From contig JAUTDP010000001.1 of NCBI GenBank assembly GCA_033439795.1, forward strand, positions 3,968,001-4,032,000: a stretch of DNA of 64,000 nucleotides, read 5' to 3'. Shown one piece after another: positions 10,503-22,200 of this stretch. Made by a program: the position numbers and the translations under genes. The DNA comes from Sordaria brevicollis. Lineage: Eukaryota; Ascomycota; Sordariomycetes; Sordariales; Sordariaceae. The notes beneath the pieces are model-generated. The model did no database searches and was not told the DNA's origin. It saw only the letters and a list, made by a program, of their open reading frames with translations. Every line of letters starts with the position of its first letter. Within the stretch, counting starts at the first letter, position 1.

Positions 10503-10613
10503 GCGATAGTCAGGGGAGGTCGTGCCGGTACCAGTTACTTCAACTTGGCAACAAGGAGGGTGACACTTTGATGATTTGTTTGATACAACTCGCCTTTTAG
10601 CAAATCACCGTCC

Positions 10614-11609
10614 TCACGCGCTGGCTTTGCGCAGCGAGTTGTAGTGTTCTCCAAGACCATATCCATGGCGATAGTACGCCAACCACAGGACCTTGAGCTC
10701 TTTCTTGTCCCCGTTGCTCTCCCCATTTGCGACAGCGTTGGGCTGTATCACCTCAGTCCTACCGTCTTGCACCACCCTCATCTCCACGTTGTAGGCGTTT
10801 GCTAGCGCCGTCAGTTCCAGCTGTCCACCCCACTCTGCTGTATCCCGTATCTTGGCCACGTAGCTATCGAAGGGCTCCTCGAGGAAGGGCGCGAAATCGT
10901 CCGCGTGTTGCTCCATGTAGTCAACCGCCCTATGACGCACGACCCTGTATGGGGGGAGCTTCTTCTCTAGTGTTTGCGTCCCCTTGCTGCTCTTGGACAA
11001 GGGACCATCTATCGAGATCCCGTGGACAGCAAGCTGGTCTGCCACTGCAGAGAAGAGACAGTGCCCATCGGGTTCGATATCCTTCTCTTCCAAAGAATGT
11101 GCCTTGAATTCGCGTGACATGTACGCTTTCTCGATACCGCGATGATCCACCATATTCGAGGCCTCTTTCTCGGCTGCTGCTGCCGCGGCTTCAACTTCAG
11201 CTTGGCGACGGGCAAGACGCTCCTTCTGACGGTTTCGTTTCTTTCCTCCGCCGCCCCCAGAGGACTGTTCCACCAGAGGAGGGGAACTTGTTTTACTCGG
11301 TTCGTCGGAGACGGTCGTCTTCTCTAGCTGCTCGGCCACATCCTTGACTGTCGTTGCTTCTTGGGCGTTTTGCTTTTGCTCGGGCTCATCCTGGGCCTGC
11401 TCCTCCTCGTCCTCGCCGCCTCCTTGCAGCTGCCTGAGCTCCTCCTCTTGTCTCGTCTTCAGGTCGAGTTCCATCTGAGCGCATTCATCGTTGACACCCT
11501 TGCGAGTCTTCTTGGTCGCGTTCTTCTTCTTGTTTGTGATGCGTGACACAAGGTCTCTCTGCTCCTTGCGATGGCGAGCTTGCATTTGCTCGAGCGTTTC
11601 GGACTCCAT
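10614..11609 (-). CDS. OTU-domain deubiquitinase (OTU2/OTUD6-like)
   Basis: A single open frame of 331 residues. Residues 1-60 and 115-160 are charged, helical, coiled-coil-like stretches (MQARHRKEQRDLVSRITNKK; KKRNRQKERLARRQAEVEAA). The OTU domain runs from about 168 to 331. The catalytic segment is IEPDGHCLFSAVADQL with Asp181 and nucleophile Cys184; the catalytic His is His322 in LGEHYNSLR near the C-terminus. Coiled coil followed by a C-terminal OTU fold is the layout of yeast Otu2 and human OTUD6A/B, ubiquitin-chain proteases linked to ribosome-bound ubiquitin. An AG preceded by a pyrimidine-rich tract just upstream of the start (around 11640) may be a 5'-UTR intron acceptor. All active-site residues are present. 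Confidence 0.92.
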   Translation of the reverse strand: MESETLEQMQARHRKEQRDLVSRITNKKKNATKKTRKGVNDECAQMELDLKTRQEEELRQLQGGGEDEEEQAQDEPEQKQNAQEATTVKDVAEQLEKTTVSDEPSKTSSPPLVEQSSGGGGGKKRNRQKERLARRQAEVEAAAAAAEKEASNMVDHRGIEKAYMSREFKAHSLEEKDIEPDGHCLFSAVADQLAVHGISIDGPLSKSSKGTQTLEKKLPPYRVVRHRAVDYMEQHADDFAPFLEEPFDSYVAKIRDTAEWGGQLELTALANAYNVEMRVVQDGRTEVIQPNAVANGESNGDKKELKVLWLAYYRHGYGLGEHYNSLRKASA

Positions 11610-12029
11610 GTTTGCACGCTCTTGTAGAACCTGTTGAGCTTAGAAGAAAGACTGTTGATTTAGGCGAGCTCAATTATAACCCGGTGATAGGCGAGGATGT
11701 CTGTGCAGGAGCTGTAGGTTTAAATGCGTTGTTGTGACAAAGGAGAGTAAATGGAGGACAGTTGGAAAGCTGTGTCGAGAAACTCTCCAACATGGAATTC
11801 GTACGCGAGTGGGTCAGTGGCGGGGTATGTCAGCAGCTTGAGGTACAGCTGTGACCCTAACCCTGTGCATTGTGCCGAAAAGGGGTACAGGCGTGGGGTT
11901 GTGGGGTAACATACCTCTAGGCGGCACAGGCCGATGTGTACAGATTGCGAGAATGTTCGACGGAATGCAAGCAAGCACGACCAGCCTCATAAGCAGATAT
12001 TAGCTGCATCTTCTTCAACAAAAACCACT
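11610..12029. other. Leader of the OTU gene and space before the tRNA
   Basis: Probably promoter and 5' UTR of the OTU gene on the minus strand, possibly with a UTR intron. Short frames here have no recognisable pattern. Confidence 0.5.
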
Positions 12030-12116
12030 GCGCCGTTGGTATAGTGGTTAGCATACTCGCTTCCCAAGAAATCTTCTAATTAGCGAGTGACCCGAGTTCG
12101 AATCTCGGACGGCGCA
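12030..12116 (+). tRNA. tRNA-Gly(CCC) with a 15-nt intron
   Basis: The acceptor stem GCGCCGT pairs fully with ACGGCGC, followed by discriminator A. The D-arm contains an A-box match (TGGTATAGTGG). The anticodon stem CTCGC/GCGAG encloses the loop TTCCCAA, giving anticodon CCC, with an intron of about 15 nt placed just 3' of the anticodon at the usual 37/38 site (about 12068-12082). The T-arm with GTTCGAATC provides the B box. T-rich runs right after the gene (CTTTTG, CCTTTTC) can end RNA polymerase III transcription. Without the intron the RNA is 72 nt. Confidence 0.93.
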
Positions 12117-15100
12117 TCTTCTTTTGTCCTTTTCTCGGTATATGTCTAAGCTCGAGGAGAGCTTTGGATATCAGTGAGGAAGACGCTCTTTTTTTTTTTT
12201 GACTTCTATTCTTTACACATATGCCAATGTTGGATTGTGCTTCCCCCAGACTGAGTCCAATATTGAGCGGTTTCATGAGTTGGCGCACTTATCTTCAACA
12301 CGCAACGGGTAAGCAAGACATATGTCGTCACTCTCAACTGAAGTTTTAGGGTGCTTGCACACTCATGTCAGCCTATACTCTGGGCTGTCATTTAAAGCTT
12401 TCATCCAATTGCAAGGCCCCTCCATGTTTCTTCAATTCAAGTCCCAGACAAGGTAAGATTGGACCACACGTGCAAATGACTCCTCTACGTTGTAAGTCAA
12501 AATCGTCCCTCGGATTCCGATTTGTCAACGGTCTTCATTGGCAGCCCAGTCAATTCATGCACGCAAGACGCCTTTCCCGTCCTTTGCCTGTTTCCACTCA
12601 CCCATCAGAGACGTTGAGAACTTGTGTTGTCGTCTGATGTCTCTTCTTTACCGCTTTCCTTATGCTGCTGTACCCGTTCCATGTACTGTATGTAACCGTC
12701 TTTTTCTTGCTGGCTTTTGTCGTACAACAGACGGGCATGTAAGGTACAGCGCATACACTTTATATACATCTAACCGCTCGTGTGGAATTTTTGCGTCGAT
12801 TGCCTTGGCCGAATTACGGGGTGGTCGGTATGAGATGGTTGGTTATTTCGATAAGGTATGCCTATGCATATGTTGACTCTTGGTTTCCTTCGTTGGGAAA
12901 TCCAAGGCGGTGATCTTGAGTCTTCTAAAATTGCGAGTATCGCTGCCCTACGTCTCTTGGCGGAGCAGCAAACGTTTGTCAGGACTACATAAGAATCCTG
13001 CCTGCGGGCAAACTGCCTATATATGGCAGCTGGGCCAGTATGGGAGATGAAGGCCGAGTTTGTTCCCTCTGAGTTTTCCAGAAATAATTGTTTTCACGCA
13101 ACAAAAGAAAGTTACATCTCCTTCCACAACGAGTATCCCGTCCTTGCCCGTACATCTTATCTTGTCCATGCATGTTGGTGGTGCACTTGGTGCCAAGTTC
13201 TTGGAGGATGAAACGAGGCCGACGTACGTATTCGTATGTACTCACATGCCGTGAAAGCTGTGGAAGCTACAGCGGGAGCACATAGGATCATGATTCCCAT
13301 TGCATGGTGATGCTCCGGACCTGCAGTAGAAAAGAAATTTGATGGGCTGAAGAAGGACGGAGGAACTCTCTAAACGTGGGGCAGGAACAGACGAAAGAAA
13401 AGCCAAGGATTGCCCTGAGACATGATCAGAAGGGCCCCACTTTTCTGAAACGTGTTGAAAAGCGGGTGATGGGCTTCTGCAAATCAGATCAATCGAACGA
13501 CTTGCAACATTTCTTCGCTCTTGTTTTTTCAATCAACTTCGAACCCCTTTTTTGTACCTGGAAGCGCTTGCTGGTGCGACAGACCGACTCACTGGAACCA
13601 TCACACTTCGGGCAATACCCCGCTCCATCCTTATTTTTCCTTCCTTCTTTTTGGTTCATCCAAACACACACGTGCTCTCATACGATCGTCTCTTTTTGAC
13701 TTGATTCACTCAGTGTTGTTGATCAATTCCTGTGGTCGCCTTACCGCTCACCGGGCTCACCAGGCAACGGTCGCTCTCAATTGCACATCCAAGTTTCCCC
13801 TTAACGATCGCAATCACGGCAGTCCATCCGGCATCAAGCAGTGCCGTACATGAATCCATCTTTGGTACCAGCGAGTGCGGTTGTAAGAATGGAATACATA
13901 TGCGCCCAGGAATGTGGGAAACATGGGCATTTTTGGCATCGGAGAGGGGTGACATTGGCGCGGGTGGCAGGTTGGGCGGGAATGGGACAGCACAGGTTAA
14001 ATAAAGCGCAGTGCAGCGGCGTACCTACATTTCATGTAAGGTCAGATGCGCAATGTGCTACACAAAAATGAAGAGCTGGTCAGCACGGTACTATGTAAAG
14101 ATTGTTTGGTGTTACCTCGGCGCAGCGCTCACGTCCTCGCAACTGGACAAGAAGAAGCGGCTGTCGCGAATCTAATTGATTCAGGGGCACACCAGCACGG
14201 CCACTCCAGCGCATTCTCGTCTATCATTAGCGGAGGCTCATCAGAAGGTCGCACATCGACAGCCTGGCGGACCGGGAGGTGGGAAAGTGGGAGATTTGCA
14301 CGATTATTATGCTGCGGAGTTGGCGGTGGAGGCCTTGGGAAATCGAAGGACTCCATCTCAGCACATCGCACATCGTCGTGAACGCCCAGCTCTTGACTTT
14401 GTTCGAGGAACCCCGTCCCAACAGGAAACACTGGTCAGTCAACGGAGGCACCTACAGGAGAAAACCCTCGGCGCTATCTTGTCCCATCTGAACTTCTCCC
14501 ACAATTCCCTTTGTGAATGGACACCTCGGACCCAAGCCCCTTGATTGAGTTCTTGGGAAAGTTTGTCACCTCAGGTCAACAAGCTTCTTGGCCCGGGCTC
14601 CCGTCTTGCTGCCCCTGGCACGTGTGTCTGAGCGCCATGGCCAGTTTTCCCGCCTTCTCTTGCTGTCCAAGAAGATAGCGAAAGTGATTTGCATTGGAAG
14701 CAAATTCGCACACTCCACTGCGGGTTCCAAACAGGAGGTCCCTATATTCCTTGGCCGCGTCTGTTGACGGCTCCTCATATAACCCTTCTATTTTCCCACG
14801 GCCGCCAAAACTGCCAGTGTCCAGCATTAAATCAGGGATGTAGTGGCGACTCCCAAGAAAGAGCAGACTTGGGAGACATGGGTTTGGAATGCGCGATCCA
14901 ATGAGCGTTCTTGAAGAGGTGGCTGATCGCCTTGTTCGGGAAAGAGTGCGATGCGGCGCGAGCAAGGGCAGGTTCGAAGGGGGCCACCCAAATACCACTC
15001 CAGACGAGCCGACACACCCAGGATTACGACCCATACGATACGTACCTGCAGCAACCCTTGGCCGACCAGCCGACCCATGTTCCCTCAGTGTTCAGTAGAG

Positions 15101-15300
15101 TTCTGGTTAGGGTTCTGAGCGCAAACCTTCGCTGCTTTCCACCCTTCCTTTCCTTCCAGTCGGGTCTTGTGTGTGTGTGTGTGGAAGTTTCAAGGGTAGG
15201 TAGGTATGGGACGCTCAGGTACGCCGCAGGTACCGTGGATTTTAATCTGCGGGTTCTTGGGTTGCCCTCGTCCCAAGTCTTTACTCGTTGCCCCCAGGCA

Positions 15301-15304
<4 letters not shown>
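12117..15304. other. Long intergenic stretch, no supported gene
   Basis: More than 3 kb with only short overlapping frames on both strands, none with protein-family pattern or consistent codon bias. It probably includes distal promoter of the DUF1996 gene. A (TG)8 run lies at 15168-15183. Confidence 0.5.
15168..15183. repeat. (TG)8 microsatellite
   Basis: Eight perfect TG units in noncoding DNA upstream of the secreted-protein gene. Confidence 0.9.

Positions 15305-15331
<27 letters not shown>
15305..15331. repeat. 27-base cytosine homopolymer
   Basis: An uninterrupted run of 27 C (27 G on the minus strand), followed after six bases by a further run of eight C. Such a tract can form G-quadruplex/i-motif structures and is prone to length errors in sequencing. 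It lies about 1 kb upstream of the DUF1996 start codon. Confidence 0.9.
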
Positions 15332-16301
15332 GGCGGACCCCCCCCGGGCGCCTCCCCACCCGCAAGAAATCGTGAGGGTTCCTGCCCGCTGCCAAAGTGG
15401 AAAATGAATATCTTTCGCCGGCTGTCTCGCCTTCCTCATCAGTGCTCCCTCTTCCCCTCCCTTTTCCCTGTGGTTTATCGTCCGTCTCGTGGTTCTTCTC
15501 CCTCGTCACTCCCTTTTCCCGTCGTCATTCCATCCATTCTCTGGTGGTCTGTTCTGCGAAGCGCTTGAATTTGTTAACCTAAACAAGTTCACTCGTTGTC
15601 CGACTCGTCGACATTTCACTCACTATACACAACCACTTACTCGCACCACTCGCTCTCTGTACTACAGTCACGCTCCTTTTCCTCACTCGCCAACTACCAC
15701 ATCCATCCTTGTGTTGATCACGACGGTATCTCTCCAGTGTCCATCCGTATTTCGACAAGAAGACAACCAATCTCGATAACCGAATTCCGATCTTGGAACA
15801 AACACTGGTCAGCTGTGCCGGCCTATTCAATCATTTTACAAACTTAAAAAAAAGAATCACGGTTGTGGACTCGTTCGTGCTGGTCATATTGTCTGGTGGA
15901 TCGATCTCTCGTCAAGAAGCAACTTTTACCGCAATTCACCGACTCGCCCGTTCGATTTCATCTCATCTCGATACTTCGACCCCGCTCAACGACAAGCAAT
16001 TATTGTTTTTGGCAACACAACCTTGGTGGGACCGTTTGGACGATTATCATTTGAGCATTTATTCGGCACCTTCGCCATTGTCTTGACAGTTCCTCTCTCA
16101 AGACATCTTGCAAGGGCCCACAAACCGGACAGCTTGATATCATCTGTTGTCCTTGGATATTGGTGGGTGCCTCCGTACGAAGTGAATGGCCAGGCCTTGC
16201 GGCTTGCCCATTTCCCTTCCTGCAAAATTTGCCAAAGAATTTGTTTCTCTAACATTTTCCCTTCTCAGATTCCCATCACTCAAATCAGAAATACCCCCAA
16301 A
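15332..16301 (+). other. Promoter and long 5' leader of the DUF1996 gene
   Basis: From about 15400 the plus strand is rich in C/T tracts (CTCCCTCTTCCCC, CACTCGC), as in fungal promoters and leaders. Several short upstream frames exist (for example around 15793-16086). A UTR intron is possible but I could not define it. Confidence 0.4.
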
Positions 16302-17928
16302 ATGAAGGTTTCTGTAGCTATTCTCGCCGCCGCGAGCGGTGCGGAGGCTTTCTGGCGCATGGAGTGCCGTGGCACTTTGGCTGTCGCCCGTCTCGATCCT
16401 CTCGTCAACTTCGGCGAGCCTGCCGCCCATGCCCACTCCATCCACGGCTCTTCCGGTATGTTCACGCGATTCAAAACGCCTGGAAAGATGAACAAGATGC
16501 TGACATTCATCAACAGGCTTCAGCGAAAAGGCCGACTTCGATGACCTGATCAACGCTGAGTGCACTTCTTGCGCTGTCACCCAGGACATGTCTGCGTACT
16601 GGACTCCTTCTCTCTACTTCCAGCACGCCAACGGCTCCTTCGAGCTCGTTCCTCAGGTCGGCGGTCTGCTGTCTTACTACTTCCTCTTCAAGGACGCTGC
16701 CAACCCCGACAAGGGCGTCAAGGCTTTCCCTCCCGGATTCCGCATGATTGCCGGAGACGCCGCGCGCCGTAACTACTCCATTGCCGGTACCAACGTCAAG
16801 GATGTCGACCCTGAGAAGTCCTCTTGGGCCAAGCTTGGTCAGACTTCGCAGGCCGACTTGACTCAGCGTGCCATCGGCTTCAACTGCCTCAACTACGGCA
16901 TTGCTCCCGAGGGCACCTTGTACCGTCACTACATGCCCGACAAGGACTATCTTGATGCCAACTGCGCCGATGGTATCCGTGCCGAGATCATGTTCCCTTC
17001 TTGCTGGAACGGCAAGGACCTCGACTCTGAGAACCACAGGTCCCACATGGCTTACCCCGACCTCGTCATGAACGGCAACTGCCCTAAGGGCTTTGAGACC
17101 AAGGTCCCCGGCCTCATGTATGAGACCATCTGGGCTACTCAGGCCTTCAAGGGCATGCCTGGCAAGTTCGTCTTTGCCAACGGTGATGTTCAGGGCTTCG
17201 GTTACCATGCCGACTTCATGACTGGTTGGGATGAGGACTTCCTTCAGGAGGCCGTCAACACTTGCACTAGCGATACCGGAAGAATCCAGGACTGCCCTAT
17301 TTTCAACATCCAGAGCGAGGATGACCAGAGGCAGTGCACCTTCAAGAAGAGCAACTGGCTCGTCAAGCTGTTCTCGGGTACTCTCAACGAGAAGTGCGAA
17401 GGAGTGATTGGCGATTCCCTTCCCGGCAACGTCCCCATTGCTTACGGACCTGAGCCTGCCAATGCCCCCAAGGCCGCCTCGCACACCACCCCCATCGAGG
17501 TCCCCACTGCTACTTACTCTCAGGGCGCTGAGGTTACCAACGGCGACTACATGCCTGGAGGAATCTTCAAGGCTGCTGCTAAGGTCGGCACCTCTCTTCC
17601 CCAGGGCGATGCTCCCGCTGTCTCGAGCACCACTCTCATCTCCATCGCCAAGCCTTCCTCGGTCGTCCCCAGCTCCATCACCTCGGCTTTGCCCGTCATC
17701 ACTGAGGCGCCTGTCGCTGCTGCTGCCGAGGACGATGAGTTCACCGCCATCAGGACCGAGTACGTCACCAAGGACGGCGTTGTCAGCATGATCATTGTCA
17801 AGGAGGCCCTTGAGTATGTCACCGTCACGACTACCACTGTTACGGCCGTCCAGACCGTCCAGGCCCGCCAGTTCTCTCAGCACATGCAGCGCCACAGGGT
17901 CCGTCACGCCGCTGGCCACCGGGCTTAA
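16302..17928 (+). CDS. Secreted DUF1996-domain protein, 521 residues
   Basis: Exons 16302-16455 and 16517-17928 are separated by a 61-bp intron (GTATGT donor, CAACAG acceptor). The join gives HSIHGSSG|FSEKADFDDL, as expected for this family. An N-terminal signal peptide is visible (MKVSVAILAAASGAEA, likely cleaved before FWRM). The DUF1996 domain spans about residues 35-275, with conserved features HAHSIHGSSGF, CTSCAVTQDMSAYWTPSLYF, FPPGFRMIAGD, MFPSCWNGKDLDS..HMAYPD, GFGYHADFMTGWD and paired cysteines. The C-terminal 200 residues are Ser/Thr/Pro/Ala-rich (probably O-glycosylated) and end in VTVTTTTVTAVQT and a basic His/Arg tail. Biochemical role is unknown; relatives are extracellular or wall-associated. 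Strong C-ending codon bias suggests high expression. Confidence 0.93.
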
Positions 17929-19237
17929 GCCACATGCTATATGACTGAATTTCCGGCATCCTTTTTTCACTTCTACAGGCCTTGTTTCCTTCCTGGTGAC
18001 ATTGGCTCTGGGCCACGTTTTGTGAAGAGCAATCTTCATGGCCATTTTGTTCTTGTTTATGCTTTGCTATATCCCTGATGGATCTTTTTGGAGGATTGGA
18101 CTTTGCATCTTAAACAGGTCATTATCCGATTTATCCAGTCGAGGAGGAAAGTGGTTATGGGAAATATCAGTGGATTTAGGGAGATACCTCAGATAGTAGA
18201 GAAAGAGAGTTGATATTGCAAAGTCATTTTTCCCCTTCCACTTCTTCTGAATGTTTGTCGTGGTTAATGGTGGGTACCATGTGTCCTCGTCATCACCACT
18301 CATTCATTGTTTTTCATCTTCTCCACTTGGCATGGGCAGGCGTTCTACGGTGATACATACATTTGTATACCCGCTGCATAGGGCTAGGTACATAGGCCGG
18401 CTTCACTCCTGGAAAACAAAAGAATAGAATACATAGGAAACAAGTAAGGTGCCAGCTACAAGATGTGAAACCATTTGATTCGTTAACATGTGCGGCCGAA
18501 TACTAGATTTGCTGCTCTGGTGAGATAGAAGTCATTCGGGCACTGCCTCGTGGTTGCCACTGTTAGCTTTTATTTAACCCACATCGTGATCTTGTGAGTT
18601 TTTTCCTCTCTGCAATATGACAGTCAACTATTTACCACGCACCTGATCGTTTACGTTGTCATGGTAATAGTATTGTTGGAATGTTGCCGTATAGTCTCAG
18701 CTTCTCAGGTGGTGGTGTCGTGGTGTTGCTAGGCGCAACGCATTCCATTCCATTCAACACCAACAACGCTGCACCAAGGCAACAACAACACTCCGCTTTA
18801 TCTCAATGTGTATTCGCATGTCGCCGCCATTCGAACAATATTCTTCTTGTTTACATCGTCTCTCTTTCTTCGTTGGTGTTTGGAACCATTACCACCACGC
18901 TCATTTTTTTTTTTTTTTTTTTCACAATACAGTACGTTCTTTGCCTGCGCTGGTGCCAACAAGAAGACTTCAGACACTCATTACTTGCGACGACGTGTTG
19001 CATCCGAAATTATAACAACGATCACCCACTGACAATTCCACTGTACGGGAACTTGCTTGTCACGAAACCCGAGTAAAGCAAGAACATAAAGCAATCGTAC
19101 GAAACAACGCGCACGGAAGTAACGCAAGCAACATAGCAACAAAAGCCCCATCAGTGGTTAAAGCACCAGGAATTATCGAAGTCGAGAAGAAGCAGCACTC
19201 CGATACACACTCACTCGACCAGAAAGCATAAATCACA
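17929..19237. other. 3' UTR of DUF1996 gene and leader of the next gene
   Basis: 17929-18350 is probably 3' UTR. From 18680 there is leader-like C/A-rich sequence with a 19-base T run at 18904-18922. No further gene is supported. Confidence 0.5.
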
Positions 19238-22200
19238 ATGGCCGCCGCCGCGGGAGGTCTCCTCCCCTTCGGCGCCCTCATCTCCATCGTCCTTCTCGGC
19301 ACCTTCACCATCTCCGCAACCTTTGCCTTTCTGGGAATCTGGCTTTCGCGTCGTCGACGATTGGCTCTCGAACAAGCACATAAACAGAGTCATTGTGGTG
19401 ACTTGACGGGTGAGACGACTATTGCTGCCACAGTCCAGCAAGGCAACAACCATGTCATAAGTGGAGATGAGTGCGGTGATGGAAGCCCGACAAGAAGAAG
19501 TCCGAGAAAACTGCAAAAGTTGCCGACAGCGGTGTGGGCGGCAGCGAGGTTTAATAGTACTACCTCTTTGTTGCCCAAGATTGTGCCAAAGTCAAAGGGC
19601 AAGGGCAAGAGAAGGGATGGAGAGGTGGTAGGAGAGGAGGACGACGGTGCGATATCAGTCTCCATGCTACCTGGTATGTCATGGATGAGCGGCGCAAATG
19701 GAAATGGTGGAGTGCCACCATTCAGCAGGTTAAGGAAAACTTCCTCTGGCAGCCTTCTGCGCTTGCATAGGGCGAAGTTGGGTGGTGGTTTGGGCAGACA
19801 AAAGAGCAGTGCCAGTGAGAGGAGGATGGCAAATTCGGCGTGGATTGATGAGGAAGCGCTTCATGGTCCGGAAGTGAGCGGGTTGGGAAGTATCAGTGAT
19901 GAGAGCGGCGACAATGGGAATGGCAACGGCAATGATGGAAACCGAAAGTCGTGGCTATTTAGCTGGCGAAAGGGGAAGAGAAGAGATTGGATCCGGGAAT
20001 CGTGGCCGTTGAGGACGAGAACGCCTACGGTTCCGAGGTTGGATGGTGACTACCAGGAACTTGCTGGCAGTCAGAGTCATCAGAGCCAGATCCAAGGCCA
20101 GCAGACCCAGGCGAGCGAGCAGAGAGCAGCAGAACAGCTGGAGACCGAGACGATGACGGGTCGTCTTGGGATTCCTTCAACCGACAGTGGCCGACGCGCC
20201 ATCAGATCTGCTTATGGCGCAATGCAAGGGATGCTTCCCGAGCCTCCCCAGCCTGCAGTGGTAAGAGGACAAGTCGGTGCGGGAAGAGGAGTGTTCGTCG
20301 TGCAACACAGACATACCAAGAGCGAGCCTCAGCAAAGGATCTTGAGGATCACGAACCCAAGCTTGAGCCCGACAAATAGTCCTTCCAGACCACCTAGGAC
20401 GCAATCAACCTCGGTCAACAACAGGCAGGTGTCAACGGAGTCGACACTCTCACAAATCCTTAGGTCAACAGAGAAGAGGCTCCAGGAAGGCGGTTCCAGT
20501 GGAGTATCGCGCCGTAACAGAGCAACGATAGCAGCGGCGTCCGGTCCGCATCGAGGTCTGTCTCTGCATGTGGCCAAGAGACTTGAGGAAAGCCGTGACC
20601 CTGGCCTTCGACGAAGCGAGTCTCTGAAGGAAACCCGAAGCACTCGACCAGAGCATGATCTCCCTGTCATCAGTCCATCAAGCAGTGGTCTCGTGGCGCC
20701 GCTGACACTCATTCCCAAACCATCAATGGGGCAGGAACAGCGGCCAAACTCACGAGAATCCTTGTCCTCGGATTCAGACAGTCTCCTGGCTGAGCCTGCT
20801 TACTCCGAAATGCCGTCAGGACTGACAAGCCCAAGTCGGGTCTCGAGCATCGCCGGCGCACCAAGCGTTGCCGAGACAGATATTGAGATGCTCCTCATGA
20901 GTGTCGATATGCCGTCGAACCGCAGTTCCATGACCTCTGCGGCATCACTTTCCACTATTCACAGCGAGGACGAATCATCTGAGGGCGGTGCGAGAGTCTC
21001 AGCAGGAACCAAGACGCCATCCCCTGACCGTGCTGCTAGGGTGGCGGGAACTGGAAAGCCCGCGGTCATTCTGCAGACCTCATCCATGGCGAACAACGAA
21101 CGTTTCACCTTGCCCGCTCCGTTGTCCGCAGTCGATGCCTCTGTACCATCTCTCCCCTCTGGATCTTCTGCTGCCCGGCCCTTCACGAGTCACGGCTGTC
21201 CTGTGCCAAGGCCTCTCTCAACGAGATCGCAGGGCGAGGTCGCCGAGAACAACAGGAGATCGTTTGTGCGGAAGTCCATCATCGCACAAGAACCCATTGG
21301 CCCCATGCCATCGATGCCTACCAGGCTTCTACCATGTCCAGGGGTGCCTTCAGGAAAGAACTGCGTAATTGCCCAAACCAGTTGCGGCACCTGGCACGCC
21401 GCGATGGCCGATCCGTTCCAGATACCTGTCAGCCCGACTTCCCTCCAGACGTCAAGCACGGATTCTGCGAGTCCAACATCGTCTTTTGGCTCGGCGATAT
21501 CCAGGGAGACTCCTAAAGGCGGGCTTCGCTCTCCACCCAACAAAAGCAGCACCACCTACAACAACACGCTGTTGAACTCAATCATACTGCCACCACCAAC
21601 TCAGCACAGATATGTCGATGCTAAGACGGTCGTGGGAGAGAGCAAGCCGACGGTCACAAGGTCAATGGTAGCGCAAACGCCTGAGCGGGAGCGTCGTTGG
21701 CCCTTCATCAATACACGTACCGGCGGAGTAGAGGACGGTGATGGCTACCAACCCCCTTCCCCAACACCGCGCTCAGGTAGTGCACGCTTGTCCCGGCAGT
21801 TGTCGCTACTACAACAGCAACGCAAACCCAGCGACAGCTCGTCCATATACTCGCAAGACTTCGTGGCTGCCAACGAAGCTTTCAGCCCGGCACCCGTACC
21901 GACGTTCACTGTTCCTCCCAGTCCAACCCGGACGTCCCTCCCGCCATCGCCAACCACTGTAGGACTAGCAGCAGCCCAAGCTCTCAACGCGGCCAATTTC
22001 CAGCGGAACTCGATCCTCTTCGCTGGGTCCCAGCAGAATACACCCTCTCGCCGCGGTTCACGGACTGCCAATGTCAACAGAGTGTCGGTATTGCGCGATG
22101 TCGATGATGCTGAAGATGATTCCAACAAGGAAAACATGGCAACTGGAACACCAAAAGCAAGCCCCATAGCCGCCACCATCGCCCAACTTCGCCGCATGAA

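Noticed and set aside
16510..18045. 511-codon open frame on the minus strand across the DUF1996 gene
   Set aside because: It is antisense to a well-supported coding exon. Strong third-position C bias of the real gene keeps the opposite frame open, and the peptide is low-complexity Val/Leu/Gly/Asp-rich without family pattern.
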